The position numbers and the translations under genes are program-made. The notes under the pieces are model-generated. The model made no database searches and was not told where the DNA came from. It saw only the letters and a program-made list of their open reading frames with translations. This document shows positions 20,214 through 33,907 of a stretch of DNA of 64,000 nt, piece by piece. How positions within the stretch are numbered: position 1 is the first letter of the stretch; each line of letters begins with the position of its first letter. Source of the stretch: Comamonas terrigena NBRC 13299 (GTDB lineage Bacteria > Pseudomonadota > Gammaproteobacteria > Burkholderiales > Burkholderiaceae_C); assembly GCF_006740045.1 (NCBI RefSeq), contig NZ_AP019749.1, positions 515,001 to 579,000 on the forward strand. Reading direction: 5' to 3'.

Positions 20214-23159
20214 TTAGAACGCCCAGCGCAGCTTGGCGTTGACAGAGTGGTCGCGCTGGCCGCTGCCCATCTCGCCCTGGTAGCCCAGCACCAGCGCAGC
20301 GCTGCGCGACAGGACCACATCGGCTTCCAGGCCCAGCACGGCAGTGTTGCGCGCCAGCGGCGTGCCGGCCACGGTGAAGTTCTGACCGCCTTCAAACGCC
20401 ATGGTCTTCTTGGCCGTCACATCACCAAAGGCATGGCGCCAGCCCACGGTGGCGCGCAGGCGGCCTTCCTTGCCGGCCAGCTGGAAGTCGCTGTGCACAC
20501 GCAGACCCAAGGTGGTGCTGGCCAGATCGTCGGTGCTGCTGCGGCCCTGCAGCGCGGCAAAACCGCCGCGTTCCTGGAAGCTGCCGGTGCGCTGCTGGCC
20601 CAGGCTTACGCCCGCGAAGGGCTCAAACCCCACCTTGTCGTACTGGCCGATGGCATAACCCACCTCGGCAAACAGCTGCGCCGTGTGGGCGCTGTAGTCG
20701 GCCTTCAGGGTCTGGCCCAGGCTGGTCACACGGCGTGTGGTCTCGATGTCGTGCCAGGTATAGGCCAGACCACCCAGCACATTGATGCGCGGGCCCGTGC
20801 CGGTGCCAAAGCTCTTGCCGCCGTAGACGGCCGCGCTGTAACTGTTCACGTCCGACTCGGAGGAACGGTCTGCCACCTTGCCGCTGGCATTGGTGTACCC
20901 CAGCGAACCGCCCAGGCGCCAGCCGCTGGTGCCCACTTCCTCGTCCATGCCCAGGAACAGGCCGGTGGTGCGCTGCTTCAGTTGCGCGGCATTGCCATCA
21001 CCGTCATAACGCTGCCAGTGACCCACCACCTCGGCCCAGGCGGGCAGGGCCTTGGAAGACGGCCAGGCCGATACGGGCAGCGGGCCGTCGCTTTGCGCCA
21101 CCGGGGCGCCGGCACGCAAGCCCGCCGTCATGTTGTTGCGCAGATGCTGGCCGCTGACGCTGGGGGCATAAGCGCCCAGGCCCACCAGGCTGCTGCCCAC
21201 GCTGGCTTGCACATCACCGGACAGGCTGGCCAGCACCGCAGCAGGGGTGCCTGTTGGCAGCTTCTCCACAAACTGGTAGAGCGCGCTGCTGCTGGACAGG
21301 CTGCTGATGGCGTTGGCCACGGAGGACTGGTTGCGCGTTTCGGCCAGCTCCGCGAATTCCATCTGCCCGCCGCCACTGGATTTGCGCTGCAGTTGCAGCG
21401 TCACTTCGTGGCTGGTGTAGCCCAGGGTAGCGTCCAGGTAGGCGTAGTTCGAGGTTGCGGAATCAAACGTGCCGACAATATGGCTGGCTTCCAGGATGGT
21501 GTAGGTCTTGCCCACCTGGTAGTCGGTGGCGGCATCGGATTGGACGCCCACATGCACCGCACTGCCTGCCAGCGTGGCCTGGCCAGCCACCTTGATCAGG
21601 CTGCTGGCGTCGGAGTTGGGGTCGGTCTGGACCAGATAGGTGGAGCCGGACTGCATCACCAGGTCCCCCAGCACGCGCAGCGTGCCGTAAGGCGTGCTGG
21701 CTGCCGCCATCAGACCGGTGGTGATGGTGCCGCCGCTTGCGATGGTGGTCACGCTGCCTGTGCCGCCCAGGCTGCCGGTACCGGCCAGGGTGGCGCCGCT
21801 GGCCACGGTCAGATTGCCGCCCAGTTTGCCGGTGCTGCCCAGCAGCAAGGTGCCCGCTGCAACCAGGGTGCTGCCGCTGTAGCTGCTGCTGTTGCCGCTC
21901 AGGACCAGGATGCCGGCACCATCTTTCTGCAGGGTGCCGGTACCGGAGATTGCGCCGCTGTAGACGGCGGCGTCGCTGCGGTTGAAGACCAGGGCACCGT
22001 CGTTGACGACATTGCCTACCAGCGTGCCGCTGGTACCGCCAGTACCAACGGACACGGTGCCCGTGGCATTGTTTTTCAGGGTGCCTGCATTGCTGATCGT
22101 GCCTTCCGTGGTCAGCGTGCCGTTGTTGTGCAGCCAGCTGCCGCTGTCGATGTTCAACTGACCACTGGCGCTGTTGAGCAGGGTGCCGCTGTTGACCAGC
22201 CCGCTATAGCCTTGCATAGCATTCGACAGGTGCAAGGTGCCGCCGTTGGTGAGCAGGCCGTGGTTGGTCAGTATGTCGTTGATGGTCAGCGTGCCGGTGT
22301 TGTCCAGCGCGGCGTAATTGACCAGCGAGCCGTTGTTGGTCAAGGTGCCCTCATTGCGCAGCACGCTGCTGGCATTGCCCGTGGTTCCGTTGTAGAGCAC
22401 GCCGTTATTGATCAGCGTGCCGGTATTGAACAGTCCGCTGCCAGGGGAGGCTTGCAGATCATTGGCGTTGCTCAGCGAGCCGTTGTTGGTCAGGGTCCCG
22501 CTGTTGTTCAGCGTGTGGTAATTGCTCAGCATACCGCCCGTGTTCATCAGCGTGGCACCGGTGTGGTTGTTCAGTGTGCCGTAGTTGTTCAGTTGCTGGC
22601 CGGCGTTGTTGTTCAGCGTACCGTTGTTGTCCAGTGTGCTGAACGCGTCATTGACCAGCTGACCATCGCTGTTGGTGAGCGTGCCGTCGTTGGTGAGCGT
22701 GCCCTTGTTGCGGAGCTCGTCGCCGCCCTCATTGGTCAGCTGGCTGCCGATGTGGTTGTTGAACGTTCCGTTGTTGGTCAGGGCGCTGGTGTTGCGCAGT
22801 ACGCCATGGTTGTCCAACGTTCCTGAACTCTGCAGTGTGGCGTTGCTGTCCACCACGAATTCGCCAGTGGCAGCAATGAATCCGCCCAAGAAATCGGTTG
22901 AAAAGTAGTCGTTCAGAACGGTTTGCGTTGCTCCTGCAGGAACGTTAATGGTTTCGCTGCTGACCGCACTTGCGTGCATGCTTGCCAGTCCCATCGCCAG
23001 CGCGGCAGCCAGGGGTTTCCAGGCCGGCAGGTGGGCCGGTGGCGAAGACAGTGCCAGACGGGTACGGCGGCGGCTGGTACTGCCTGTGCGTGCGGTTTCG
23101 GGGGCTGCCACCCAAGTACCCAAGGTGGCGTTCCAGATGCTGTGGTAAATGCGGTTCAT
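20214..23159 (-). CDS. Type V autotransporter with ESPR signal and Asn-rich repeat passenger
   Basis: This 981-aa outer-membrane protein starts MNRIYHSIWNATLGTWVA, an extended signal-peptide region typical of large autotransporters, with signal cleavage near residue 65. Residues about 110-365 are many short repeats of the form N-N-G-T-L-x-N. Residues 400-470 have autotransporter-associated beta-strand repeats (GTLQKDGAGILVLSG, GTLLLGSTGKL). The C-terminal 270 residues form a beta-barrel ending VNAKLRWAF with the terminal Phe. The passenger is predicted to be a right-handed beta-helix exposed on the surface, possibly adhesive. No protease motif is visible. It stands alone, with its own terminator and an AT-rich upstream region. 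Confidence 0.92.
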   Translation of the reverse strand: MNRIYHSIWNATLGTWVAAPETARTGSTSRRRTRLALSSPPAHLPAWKPLAAALAMGLASMHASAVSSETINVPAGATQTVLNDYFSTDFLGGFIAATGEFVVDSNATLQSSGTLDNHGVLRNTSALTNNGTFNNHIGSQLTNEGGDELRNKGTLTNDGTLTNSDGQLVNDAFSTLDNNGTLNNNAGQQLNNYGTLNNHTGATLMNTGGMLSNYHTLNNSGTLTNNGSLSNANDLQASPGSGLFNTGTLINNGVLYNGTTGNASSVLRNEGTLTNNGSLVNYAALDNTGTLTINDILTNHGLLTNGGTLHLSNAMQGYSGLVNSGTLLNSASGQLNIDSGSWLHNNGTLTTEGTISNAGTLKNNATGTVSVGTGGTSGTLVGNVVNDGALVFNRSDAAVYSGAISGTGTLQKDGAGILVLSGNSSSYSGSTLVAAGTLLLGSTGKLGGNLTVASGATLAGTGSLGGTGSVTTIASGGTITTGLMAAASTPYGTLRVLGDLVMQSGSTYLVQTDPNSDASSLIKVAGQATLAGSAVHVGVQSDAATDYQVGKTYTILEASHIVGTFDSATSNYAYLDATLGYTSHEVTLQLQRKSSGGGQMEFAELAETRNQSSVANAISSLSSSSALYQFVEKLPTGTPAAVLASLSGDVQASVGSSLVGLGAYAPSVSGQHLRNNMTAGLRAGAPVAQSDGPLPVSAWPSSKALPAWAEVVGHWQRYDGDGNAAQLKQRTTGLFLGMDEEVGTSGWRLGGSLGYTNASGKVADRSSESDVNSYSAAVYGGKSFGTGTGPRINVLGGLAYTWHDIETTRRVTSLGQTLKADYSAHTAQLFAEVGYAIGQYDKVGFEPFAGVSLGQQRTGSFQERGGFAALQGRSSTDDLASTTLGLRVHSDFQLAGKEGRLRATVGWRHAFGDVTAKKTMAFEGGQNFTVAGTPLARNTAVLGLEADVVLSRSAALVLGYQGEMGSGQRDHSVNAKLRWAF
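22065..22832 (-). repeat. Short tandem Asn/Gly/Thr repeats in the autotransporter passenger
   Basis: Within this coding segment about 25 degenerate units of roughly 8-12 residues recur, with cores such as NNGTLNN, NNGSLSN and TNDGTLTN. At DNA level the plus strand shows repeated GTGCCGTTGTT-like stretches. The repeats are imperfect, which argues against very recent expansion. They would form stacked beta-helix rungs with Asn ladders. Confidence 0.8.
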
Positions 23160-23568
23160 GAAGGGGAGTTCCAGTGTTTCCGGGGGGCTGGTCGGTTCGC
23201 AGCCCCCGCTGTCGCATGCGCTGCGCAGCGACGAACGGTAGCGCACTGTAAGGCAAAAATTACAAAATTTAACAATTAAGTAAGATTGCCGGGTGGCGTT
23301 TCTGGGAGGCCCCGCTTGGCCGAGGCAATGGCACGGTCGCCTTGTGGTGCCACGTTCTCCGATGGCGTGGCAAAGGCACCGCTGCGGGGGCATGGCAGTC
23401 CATGGGGGTGGCATGAGCGCCGTTGAAACCCCAAGGAGAGGTGCTGCCATGGGTCTTGCCGGGGCAGAGGAGGCCGCGCGCGATGGAAATCAGCCGGGCG
23501 CTGTCCAGGTGCCTTGCGACGGCGTGTCGCCGGTGTGCATGGCCGCAGCGCCGGCCTGCAAGCCGCTG
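23160..23568. other. 409-nt gap between autotransporter and AraC regulator genes
   Basis: No gene is supported here. The part next to the autotransporter start (about 23236-23286) is strikingly AT-rich for this genome, with AAATTACAAAATTTAAC and related sequence, and probably contains the autotransporter promoter. The rest (about 23290-23568) is GC-rich and contains only open frames without recognisable protein features. No clear terminator for the AraC gene was found in it. Confidence 0.6.
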
Positions 23569-24624
23569 CTAGTCCGCCACCCGGTGCAGCGCCCGGTATT
23601 CCGCCGGGCTGTGGCCGGTCCAGGCCTTGAAGGCGCGCAGAAAGCTTTTGTCGCTGGCAAAGCCGCAGGCCTGGGCGATGCGCTTGAGCGGGCGGTCGCT
23701 GCGCAGCAGCAAGGTGGTGGCACGGTCGAGGCGCACGCTGTCTTTCAGGGCCTGCAGGGTCTGGCCTTCGGTTTGCAGCTGGCGGTGCAGGCTGCGCGGT
23801 GACACCAGCAGGGCGCGGGCCAGGGTGTCGGCGGTGTGCAGCAGCTGGGTGTCGGCCACCAGCAGCTGGCGCACGCGGGCGCTCCACTGCTTTTCACGGC
23901 GGTAGGGCAGTACCTGGATGGGCAGGGCGCGTTGCAGCATCTGCTGTAGCGCGGTTTCGTCACGGGCCAGCGGCAGGTCCAGCAGGCGGGCTTCAAAGCG
24001 CAGGCTGGCCCAGGGGGCATCGAAAGTGACCGTGCCTGGGAACATCAGCGGGTAGGCATCGGCATGGGGTGGGGCCGCAAATGGGAAGCTGGCTTCCAGC
24101 AGCGGCAGGCGCGCGTCGATCAGCCAGCTGGCCACGCCGTGGGCGTTGCGCAGCAGCGAGACGGTGCAGAACTCCCGTACCGGGCCCAGATCGCGCCGCT
24201 CCTGCAGGCGCAGCTCGGCCAGTTCGCCGTGGCGCACCAGCTCCAGCGTGACATCGTCATTGAGCAGCCCGTGGTGGCGGCACCAGCGTGCCATGGCCAG
24301 GCCCAGCGTGGGGCTGCTGATGCTGGCGCGCGCCAGCATGCCGTAGCTGCCCCAGGGCAGTCGGCGGCCGAACCAGCCCAGGGCTTCGTCGTCCAGCTCG
24401 CGCATGGCGTGGGCACAGAGCAGCTCCATCTGCAGTGCGGTGATGCGGGCACGGGTCTTGGCCACCTGTTCTGGCGCAATTTGTGCCGCTTGCAGTGCGG
24501 CGATCGGGTCCAGGTCGCGTTTGGCATAGGCCCAGACCACGGCCTGCACAAAGGCCATGGGCGTGAGTGCAGGGGAGGCGTGCAGGGCGGAGGCGGTCTC
24601 GGGGACCAGGCTGGGCGTGTACAT
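23569..24624 (-). CDS. AraC-family transcriptional regulator
   Basis: This 351-aa regulator has an N-terminal domain of the arabinose-binding-like type found in OruR/ArgR/AdpA-like regulators (about 20-210). The C-terminal AraC DNA-binding domain (about 250-345) includes [19 protein letters not shown] and [29 protein letters not shown]. It is divergent from the acyl-CoA synthetase gene, so it may control that gene. The start at MYTPSLVPE was preferred; the frame extends 22 codons upstream into the divergent promoter region. Confidence 0.87.
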   Translation of the reverse strand: MYTPSLVPETASALHASPALTPMAFVQAVVWAYAKRDLDPIAALQAAQIAPEQVAKTRARITALQMELLCAHAMRELDDEALGWFGRRLPWGSYGMLARASISSPTLGLAMARWCRHHGLLNDDVTLELVRHGELAELRLQERRDLGPVREFCTVSLLRNAHGVASWLIDARLPLLEASFPFAAPPHADAYPLMFPGTVTFDAPWASLRFEARLLDLPLARDETALQQMLQRALPIQVLPYRREKQWSARVRQLLVADTQLLHTADTLARALLVSPRSLHRQLQTEGQTLQALKDSVRLDRATTLLLRSDRPLKRIAQACGFASDKSFLRAFKAWTGHSPAEYRALHRVAD

Positions 24625-24743
24625 GGTGTGGCAATTATTGCAACCTTGCTGACGCCATCTGGGCGGGAGAGACCCGTATCCTGAACCCACCTATCGACAT
24701 GGCAGCGCCACGCAGCGCCGCCGGCAGCAGGAGACACATTCCC

Positions 24744-26456
24744 ATGGACGCCACCCTTTTGTCCACCAGCCATGCACGCGGTGCGACCGACCAGCCGCTG
24801 ATCGAGCAGACCATTGGCGATTTCTTTGCGCAGATGGCTGCGCGCCAGCCCGGGCGCGAGGCCCTGGTCAGCCGCCACCAGGGCCTGCGCTATACCTATG
24901 CCGAGCTGCACCGCAGCGCCCGCCAGCTGGCCAGCGCGCTGCTGGGCCTGGGGCTGGCGCCGGGCGACCGCGTGGGAATCTGGAGCCACAACAACGCCGA
25001 ATGGGTGCTGATGCAGCTGGCCACGGCGCAGGTAGGCATCATCCTGGTCAACATCAACCCGGCCTACCGCACGGCCGAGGTGGAATACGCGCTGAACAAG
25101 GTGGGCTGCAAGGCACTGGTGGCCATGCCGCAGTTCAAGACCAGCAATTACCTGGGCATGCTGCGCGAGCTGGCGCCCGAGCTGTCCGACCACACGCCCG
25201 GCCAGCTGGAGGCGGTGCGCCTGCCCACGCTGCGCACCGTGGTGTGGATCGATGTGGCGGACGAGGGCGATGACCAGCCCGGCATGGTGCGTTTTTCGGA
25301 TCTGCTGGCCGAAGGCCATGCCGAGGATGCGCGCATCGACCAGATCGCGGCCACGCTGCAGAACACCGACCCCATCAACATCCAGTTCACCAGCGGCACC
25401 ACGGGCTTCCCCAAGGGTGCGACGCTGACGCACCGCAACATCCTGAACAACGGTTTCTTCATAGGCGAATGCATGCGGCTCACGCCCGAAGATCGCCTCT
25501 GCATCCCCGTGCCGCTGTACCACTGCTTTGGCATGGTGCTGGGCAACCTGGCCTGCTTCACCCACGGCAGCTGCATCGTCTACCCGAACGACGGTTTTGA
25601 TGCGCTGAGCGTGCTGGAGGCGGTGCAGGCCGAGCGCTGCACCGGCCTGCACGGCGTGCCCACGATGTTCATTGCCGAGCTGCAGCACCCGCAGTTTCAG
25701 ACGTTCGACCTGTCCACGCTGCGCACCGGCATCATGGCCGGCTCGCCCTGTCCCATCGAGGTGATGAAGCGTGTGGTGCGCGACATGCATCTGTCCGAAA
25801 TCACCATCGCCTACGGCATGACGGAAACCAGCCCGGTCAGCTGCCAGAGCGATGCCGGCACGCCGCTGGAAAAGCGCGTGGCCACGGTGGGCAAGGTGCA
25901 GCCGCACCTGGAAGTGAAGGTGATCGACCCCGACACCGGTGCCACGGTGGCGCCCGGCACATCGGGCGAGCTGTGCACCAAGGGGTATTCAGTGATGCAC
26001 GGCTACTGGGGGGACGAGGCCAAGACGCGCGAAGCCATCGATGCCGAGGGCTGGATGCACACCGGCGACCTGGCCACCATGGACGCCGAGGGGTATGTGA
26101 ACATCGTCGGCCGCATCAAGGACATGGTGATCCGCGGCGGCGAGAACATCTACCCGCGCGAGATCGAGGAATTCCTCTACCGCCATCCGAAAATTCAGGA
26201 TGTGCAGGTGGTGGGCCTGCCCGACAGCCGCTACGGTGAGGAGCTGTGCGCCTGGATCATCGCCAAGCCCGGTGAAAGCCTGGACGAGGACGGGGTGCGC
26301 AGTTTCTGCCAGGGCCAGATCGCCCACTACAAGGTGCCGCGCTACATCCGCTTTGTGGACGCTTTCCCGATGACGGTGACCGGCAAGATCCAGAAGTTCC
26401 GCATCCGCGAAGAGATGGTGGAACAGCTGCAGCTGACCACGGATCGCACGGCATGA
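24744..26456 (+). CDS. AMP-binding acyl-CoA synthetase
   Basis: This 570-aa ANL-superfamily enzyme is predicted to activate a carboxylic acid to its CoA ester using ATP. The P-loop-like [15 protein letters not shown] begins at residue 216, [12 protein letters not shown] is near 352, [14 protein letters not shown] and [21 protein letters not shown] motifs follow, and the C-terminal catalytic lysine is in VTGKIQKF. The sequence resembles FadD/short-chain acyl-CoA ligases; isovalerate or another branched or medium acid is plausible from the liu context but not shown. CAGGAGACAC precedes the ATG. It is divergent from an AraC regulator. Confidence 0.88.
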   Translation: MDATLLSTSHARGATDQPLIEQTIGDFFAQMAARQPGREALVSRHQGLRYTYAELHRSARQLASALLGLGLAPGDRVGIWSHNNAEWVLMQLATAQVGIILVNINPAYRTAEVEYALNKVGCKALVAMPQFKTSNYLGMLRELAPELSDHTPGQLEAVRLPTLRTVVWIDVADEGDDQPGMVRFSDLLAEGHAEDARIDQIAATLQNTDPINIQFTSGTTGFPKGATLTHRNILNNGFFIGECMRLTPEDRLCIPVPLYHCFGMVLGNLACFTHGSCIVYPNDGFDALSVLEAVQAERCTGLHGVPTMFIAELQHPQFQTFDLSTLRTGIMAGSPCPIEVMKRVVRDMHLSEITIAYGMTETSPVSCQSDAGTPLEKRVATVGKVQPHLEVKVIDPDTGATVAPGTSGELCTKGYSVMHGYWGDEAKTREAIDAEGWMHTGDLATMDAEGYVNIVGRIKDMVIRGGENIYPREIEEFLYRHPKIQDVQVVGLPDSRYGEELCAWIIAKPGESLDEDGVRSFCQGQIAHYKVPRYIRFVDAFPMTVTGKIQKFRIREEMVEQLQLTTDRTA

Positions 26457-26500
26457 ACTGCATGGCCCGTCGCACTCTTCCCGCCTGCGCGCCGTGGCGC

Positions 26501-28231
26501 TCAGTGCGCGCCGCCGGCGTGGGGCAGGGGCGGCAGGCCGGCGGCGCGGCGGGCCACCACCAGGCGTTTGCGCAGCGCCACTTCGGACATGTCCAGTTCG
26601 CTGACCATGGCACGCAGGGTTTCGTCGTTGATGCGGTGGGCCTGGCGTTCGGCGTACAGGGTGTCGCGCTCCACGTGAATGCAGTGCAGGCGCAGTTCCA
26701 TCTCGCGCAGATAGCGCAGGCGGCGTTCATGGACCATTTCGGGGGTGTCGCGCTGGGCTTCGGTGGAAGTCGCCACGCCGCTGTCGTCCAGCAGGTGGAT
26801 GCGGTTGCGGTATTCCTGGGTGATGCGCCCCACCACTTCCTGGTACTGGGCGATCCAGGCCTCGTCGTGCTTTTGCGCTTCTTCCTCGGTCATGGTCAGG
26901 CTGGCGATGGCCGCCTTGCAGGCGGCGGCGCGGGCACTGCGCTCCTCGTGCTGGGTCTCGGTGTCTTCGTGCGCGGGCATGCGGCGCAGCAGCAGCGGCA
27001 GGGCGATGCTGCCCAGGATCAGCGTGAACAGAATCACCCCGGTGGCCAGAAAGATCAGCAGATCGCGCGAGGGGAAGGGCAGGCCGCTGCGCATGTGGAC
27101 CGGAATGGACAGGGCGGCTGCCAGCGTGACCGCACCACGGATGCCGGCCATGGTGGTGGCCAGATTCAACAGGTGGGAGGGCTTTTCCAGCATCTTGCCC
27201 TCCTGGTGGGCGCGGCGCAGTGCGCCGTGCACGCCCAGCGTGATCCACACCCAGCGCATCAGCAGCAGGGCAAAGGAAATCACCACCACATAGGCAACCA
27301 GCTGCCACCAGTCGTCACCGGCGTCCAGCAAGGTCACGCCGATGATGGACGGCAGCTGCAGGCCCAGCAGCAGGAAGATGGCACCGTTGAAGGCCGACTC
27401 CACCATGCTCCAGGTGCCCTCGGTCTGCAGGCGCTCGGAGATGAAGTTGCCACGGTCCAGGTCGGCAAAATTGGTGGCAATACCGGCAGCCACGGCAGCC
27501 AGAATGCCCGAGACCCCGATCTTTTCGCCCGCGAGGTAGGCCGCAAAGGGCAGCAGCACCAGCAGCAACACCATCTGCGTGGCGGCCAGATCGCCCACGC
27601 GGCGGGTGATGGCATCGCGCGCGGTGCTGAAACCCCAGCCCATCAGCGCGCCAATGCCCAGGCCACCAACAGCCATCCAGGTGAAGTCCTTGGCCACGGC
27701 GCCCCAGGAGAAGGCGCCGGTCAGCGTGGCGGCCACGGCGAATTTGACGGCCACCAGGCCGGACGCGTCGTTCAGCAGCGATTCGCCTTCGAGCATGTGC
27801 ATGGTCTTGTGCGGCATGCCCAGGTTGCGCGTGATGGCCGACACGGCCACGGCGTCCGTGGGCGAGACCACGGCCGCCAGGGCAAAGGCCACGGTCAGCG
27901 GGATGGACGGAATCATCCAGTGGATGAAGTAGCCCAGGCCCAGCACCGTGAAGCACACCAGACCGAAGGCCAGCAGCAGGATGGGACGGGCCAGGGCAAA
28001 GAATTCGCGCTTGGGAATGCGCCAGCCGTCGGCAAACAGCAGCGGCGGAATGAACAGCAGCAGAAACAGTTCAGGATTGAAGCTGATGTGCAGCCCCTTC
28101 TGGGGCCAGGCAATCACGGCGCCCAGGGCAATCTGGATCAGAGGCAGCGGAATGGCGCGCATATAGCGTGCGGCAATGCCGGTGACGGCACCGAGCATCA
28201 GCACGAGCAAGACGGTTTCAACGGTGTGCAT
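26501..28231 (-). CDS. CPA1-family Na+/H+ antiporter
   Basis: This 576-aa membrane protein is a monovalent cation:proton antiporter of the CPA1/NhaP-YjcE type. About twelve transmembrane segments occupy residues 1-425. The transport-site region contains SPTDAVAVSAI near 124-134 and GESLLNDASGL near 148-158, the conserved ND pair. A cytoplasmic, coiled-coil-rich tail of about 140 residues follows. The start MHTVETVLLVL gives an N-terminal helix directly. It converges on the acyl-CoA synthetase gene and is divergent from liuB. Confidence 0.92.
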   Translation of the reverse strand: MHTVETVLLVLMLGAVTGIAARYMRAIPLPLIQIALGAVIAWPQKGLHISFNPELFLLLFIPPLLFADGWRIPKREFFALARPILLLAFGLVCFTVLGLGYFIHWMIPSIPLTVAFALAAVVSPTDAVAVSAITRNLGMPHKTMHMLEGESLLNDASGLVAVKFAVAATLTGAFSWGAVAKDFTWMAVGGLGIGALMGWGFSTARDAITRRVGDLAATQMVLLLVLLPFAAYLAGEKIGVSGILAAVAAGIATNFADLDRGNFISERLQTEGTWSMVESAFNGAIFLLLGLQLPSIIGVTLLDAGDDWWQLVAYVVVISFALLLMRWVWITLGVHGALRRAHQEGKMLEKPSHLLNLATTMAGIRGAVTLAAALSIPVHMRSGLPFPSRDLLIFLATGVILFTLILGSIALPLLLRRMPAHEDTETQHEERSARAAACKAAIASLTMTEEEAQKHDEAWIAQYQEVVGRITQEYRNRIHLLDDSGVATSTEAQRDTPEMVHERRLRYLREMELRLHCIHVERDTLYAERQAHRINDETLRAMVSELDMSEVALRKRLVVARRAAGLPPLPHAGGAH

Positions 28232-28323
28232 GGGGGCATTTTCTGTGAGAGCACCCGGCGCGCGCGTATCGGACAGAAGCAAAAACCATGGGAAAAGCTA
28301 GGGTAAACCCGTAAAGGCAGACG

Positions 28324-29931
<1,608 letters not shown>

Positions 29932-29944
29932 AAGGGAGGATGCC

Positions 29945-30730
29945 ATGACCCACCGTTATCTGACCCTGACCGTCAACGCCGGCGTGGCCACCGTCACGCT
30001 GACACAGCCGGAAATCCGCAACGCCTTCAGTGACGAGGTGATTCTGGAAATCACCGAAGCCTTCCGCGTGGCGGGCGAGCGCCCGGATGTGCGCGCCATC
30101 GTGCTGGCGGCGGAAGGCACGGCGTTCTGTGCCGGCGCCAACCTGAACTGGATGCGCCGCATGGCTGACTACGACCGTGCCGAGAACCTGCAGGATGCGG
30201 GCGCTCTGGCCGAGATGCTGCGCACCATCTACCACTGCCCCAAGCCCACCATTGCCCGCGTGCAGGGCGATGTCTATGCCGGCGGCATGGGCCTGGTGGC
30301 GGCCTGCGACATGGCGGTGGCGGCAGAGAACGCCGGCTTCTGCCTGAGCGAGGTGAAGATCGGCCTGGTGCCCGGCACCATCGCCCCCTATGTGCTGCGT
30401 GCCATGGGCGCGCGTGCCGGCCACCGCTACTTTCTGACCGGCGAGCGCTTTGATGCGGCCGAAGCCCTGCGCATCGGCTTTGTGCACCAGGTGGTGGCGG
30501 CCGAACAGCTGGACGACGCCGTGGACAGCCTGCTCAAGGCGTTGCTGGTGGCCGGGCCGGACGCGGTGCGTACCTGCAAGAAACTGGTGCTGGATGTGGC
30601 CGAGCGGGAAATCAACGCCCAACTGATCGCTTCCACCGTCGAGGTGATTGCCGATATCCGCGCCAGCGAGGAAGGCAAGGAAGGCGTGCAGGCCTTCCTC
30701 AGCAAGCGCAAGCCGTCCTGGCTATCGTGA
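29945..30730 (+). CDS. liuC: 3-Methylglutaconyl-CoA hydratase
   Basis: This 261-aa crotonase-fold enzyme is predicted to hydrate 3-methylglutaconyl-CoA to HMG-CoA. The oxyanion-hole segments FCAGANLNWM (about 61-70) and YAGGMGLVAACD (about 113-124) are present, as is EVKIGLVPGTIAPYV, a LiuC-type signature. The start ATG is preceded by AAAGGGAGGA, a strong ribosome site, immediately after liuB; translation is probably coupled. A general enoyl-CoA hydratase is the fallback reading. Confidence 0.92.
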   Translation: MTHRYLTLTVNAGVATVTLTQPEIRNAFSDEVILEITEAFRVAGERPDVRAIVLAAEGTAFCAGANLNWMRRMADYDRAENLQDAGALAEMLRTIYHCPKPTIARVQGDVYAGGMGLVAACDMAVAAENAGFCLSEVKIGLVPGTIAPYVLRAMGARAGHRYFLTGERFDAAEALRIGFVHQVVAAEQLDDAVDSLLKALLVAGPDAVRTCKKLVLDVAEREINAQLIASTVEVIADIRASEEGKEGVQAFLSKRKPSWLS

Positions 30731-30761
30731 GAGGTCTCTGACTTCCTGAAAGCGTACGGCC

Positions 30762-31535
30762 ATGACCGAGTACTGGAACGCCTTCCTCCAATGGCTGCAC
30801 CGCGTGGGCCTGCACCCCGACCGCGAGGCGGTGGAGCAGGCGGCACGGCAGGCCGGCGATGCCATGGCATCGGCCGGCGGCGCGGTGGCGGACACGGCGG
30901 GCAAGGCCTTGAGCGGCATGGACATGGCCAGCCTGCTGGCCCTGGCCGCCGCACTGGGCTGGGCCAGCGGTTTCAGGCTCTACATCGTGGTGTTCCTGGT
31001 GGGGCTGCTGGGCGCCACCGGCCTGGTGGTGCTGCCCGGCGGCCTGCATGTGCTGGAACACCCGGCCCTGCTGTTTGCCAGTGGCAGCATGCTGTGTGTG
31101 GAGTTTCTGGCCGACAAGATTCCCGGCGTGGATTCGCTGTGGGACTTGCTGCAAAGCGTGCTGCGCGTGCCCGCCGGGGCGGCCCTGGCTGCCGGCGTGT
31201 TCGGTGCCGACAACGCCACCATGGCCACGGTGGCCGCACTGATGGGCGGCACGCTGGCGGCCACCAGCCAGGCTGCGAAGACCAGCACCCGTGCGCTGAT
31301 CAACACCAGCCCGGAGCCGTTTTCGAATGTGGGTGCCAGCCTGGTGGAGGACACCACGGCCGTCGGCGCCATCTGGCTGGCGCTGGCCCATCCGCTGGTG
31401 TTCGGCGTGGCGCTGGTGGTGGTGGTGATTGCCATGTGGGTGGTGACCTGGATGCTGTGGCGCTTTGTGCGCGGTGCGGTCCGCCGCCTGCGTGGCTGGT
31501 TCGGTGCCGAGGCGGACGCACTGCCAAAGACCTAG
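30762..31535 (+). CDS. DUF4126 membrane protein
   Basis: This 257-aa membrane protein is of the DUF4126 family, function unknown. An N-terminal amphipathic segment (1-50) is followed by five or six hydrophobic helices. Typical features are LALAAALGWASGFRLYIVVFLVG, VEFLADKIPGVDSLWDLL, the small-residue helix near 145-175 and TRALINTSPEPFSNVGASLVED. It is inserted between liuC and liuD, with small gaps, so it is probably co-transcribed with them; any link to leucine breakdown is unproven. Confidence 0.85.
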   Translation: MTEYWNAFLQWLHRVGLHPDREAVEQAARQAGDAMASAGGAVADTAGKALSGMDMASLLALAAALGWASGFRLYIVVFLVGLLGATGLVVLPGGLHVLEHPALLFASGSMLCVEFLADKIPGVDSLWDLLQSVLRVPAGAALAAGVFGADNATMATVAALMGGTLAATSQAAKTSTRALINTSPEPFSNVGASLVEDTTAVGAIWLALAHPLVFGVALVVVVIAMWVVTWMLWRFVRGAVRRLRGWFGAEADALPKT

Positions 31536-31550
31536 AGATCTAAAGACTGG

Positions 31551-31583
31551 GCGGCTTGTGCACTTGCAACGGACACAAGCGCC
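31551..31583. promoter_or_regulatory. Inverted repeat upstream of liuD, shared with the 12499 gene
   Basis: GCGGCTTGTG at 31551-31560 and CACAAGC at 31574-31580 are separated by exactly 13 nt, matching the element at 12424-12456 in half-site sequence and spacing. It begins 15 nt after the DUF4126 stop codon and ends about 30 nt before the liuD ATG. Confidence 0.5.
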
Positions 31584-31612
31584 TGAGAAGACCCAAAAAT
31601 CCTGGAGACAAT

Positions 31613-33655
<2,043 letters not shown>

Positions 33656-33907
33656 ATGGCGGAGGGCGCGGCTTTGCGGGCGGTTCCCGGCGCCACCGGG
33701 GGCGGTGTGCAGGGGCGCGCCAGGGGCCACATGGCAAGCGGTGATGGCCGCCATCGAAAAGTGCGCGCCCTGTGCTGAGAATCGAAGGATGCGGCCAGGA
33801 TCTGTTGGCGGCCCAGTCTTCATGGGCCCATGCAGCTCCTTTTTTTGCCAAGGGATTGCGCTGCCGATGACAGCGTCCCCCCACCAACCCGGTTACGCTT
33901 GCGCGCC

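Noticed and set aside
20247..22826. An 859-aa open frame antisense to the autotransporter.
   Set aside because: The autotransporter strand has signal peptide, repeats and barrel; the antisense frame has only low-complexity sequence.
22065..22832. Regular DNA repeats that could suggest a CRISPR array.
   Set aside because: The repeats are in frame, degenerate, without unique spacers, and encode beta-helix rungs of the autotransporter.
24631..24641. GCAATTATTGC as an operator between AraC and acyl-CoA synthetase genes.
   Set aside because: Only 5-bp arms, and it lies within the short leader of the AraC gene; too weak to list as a site.
28299..28318. GGGTAAACCCGTAAAGG before liuB as a possible second LiuR site.
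   Set aside because: It has no good dyad symmetry and does not match the ACGT half-sites of the palindrome near liuR.
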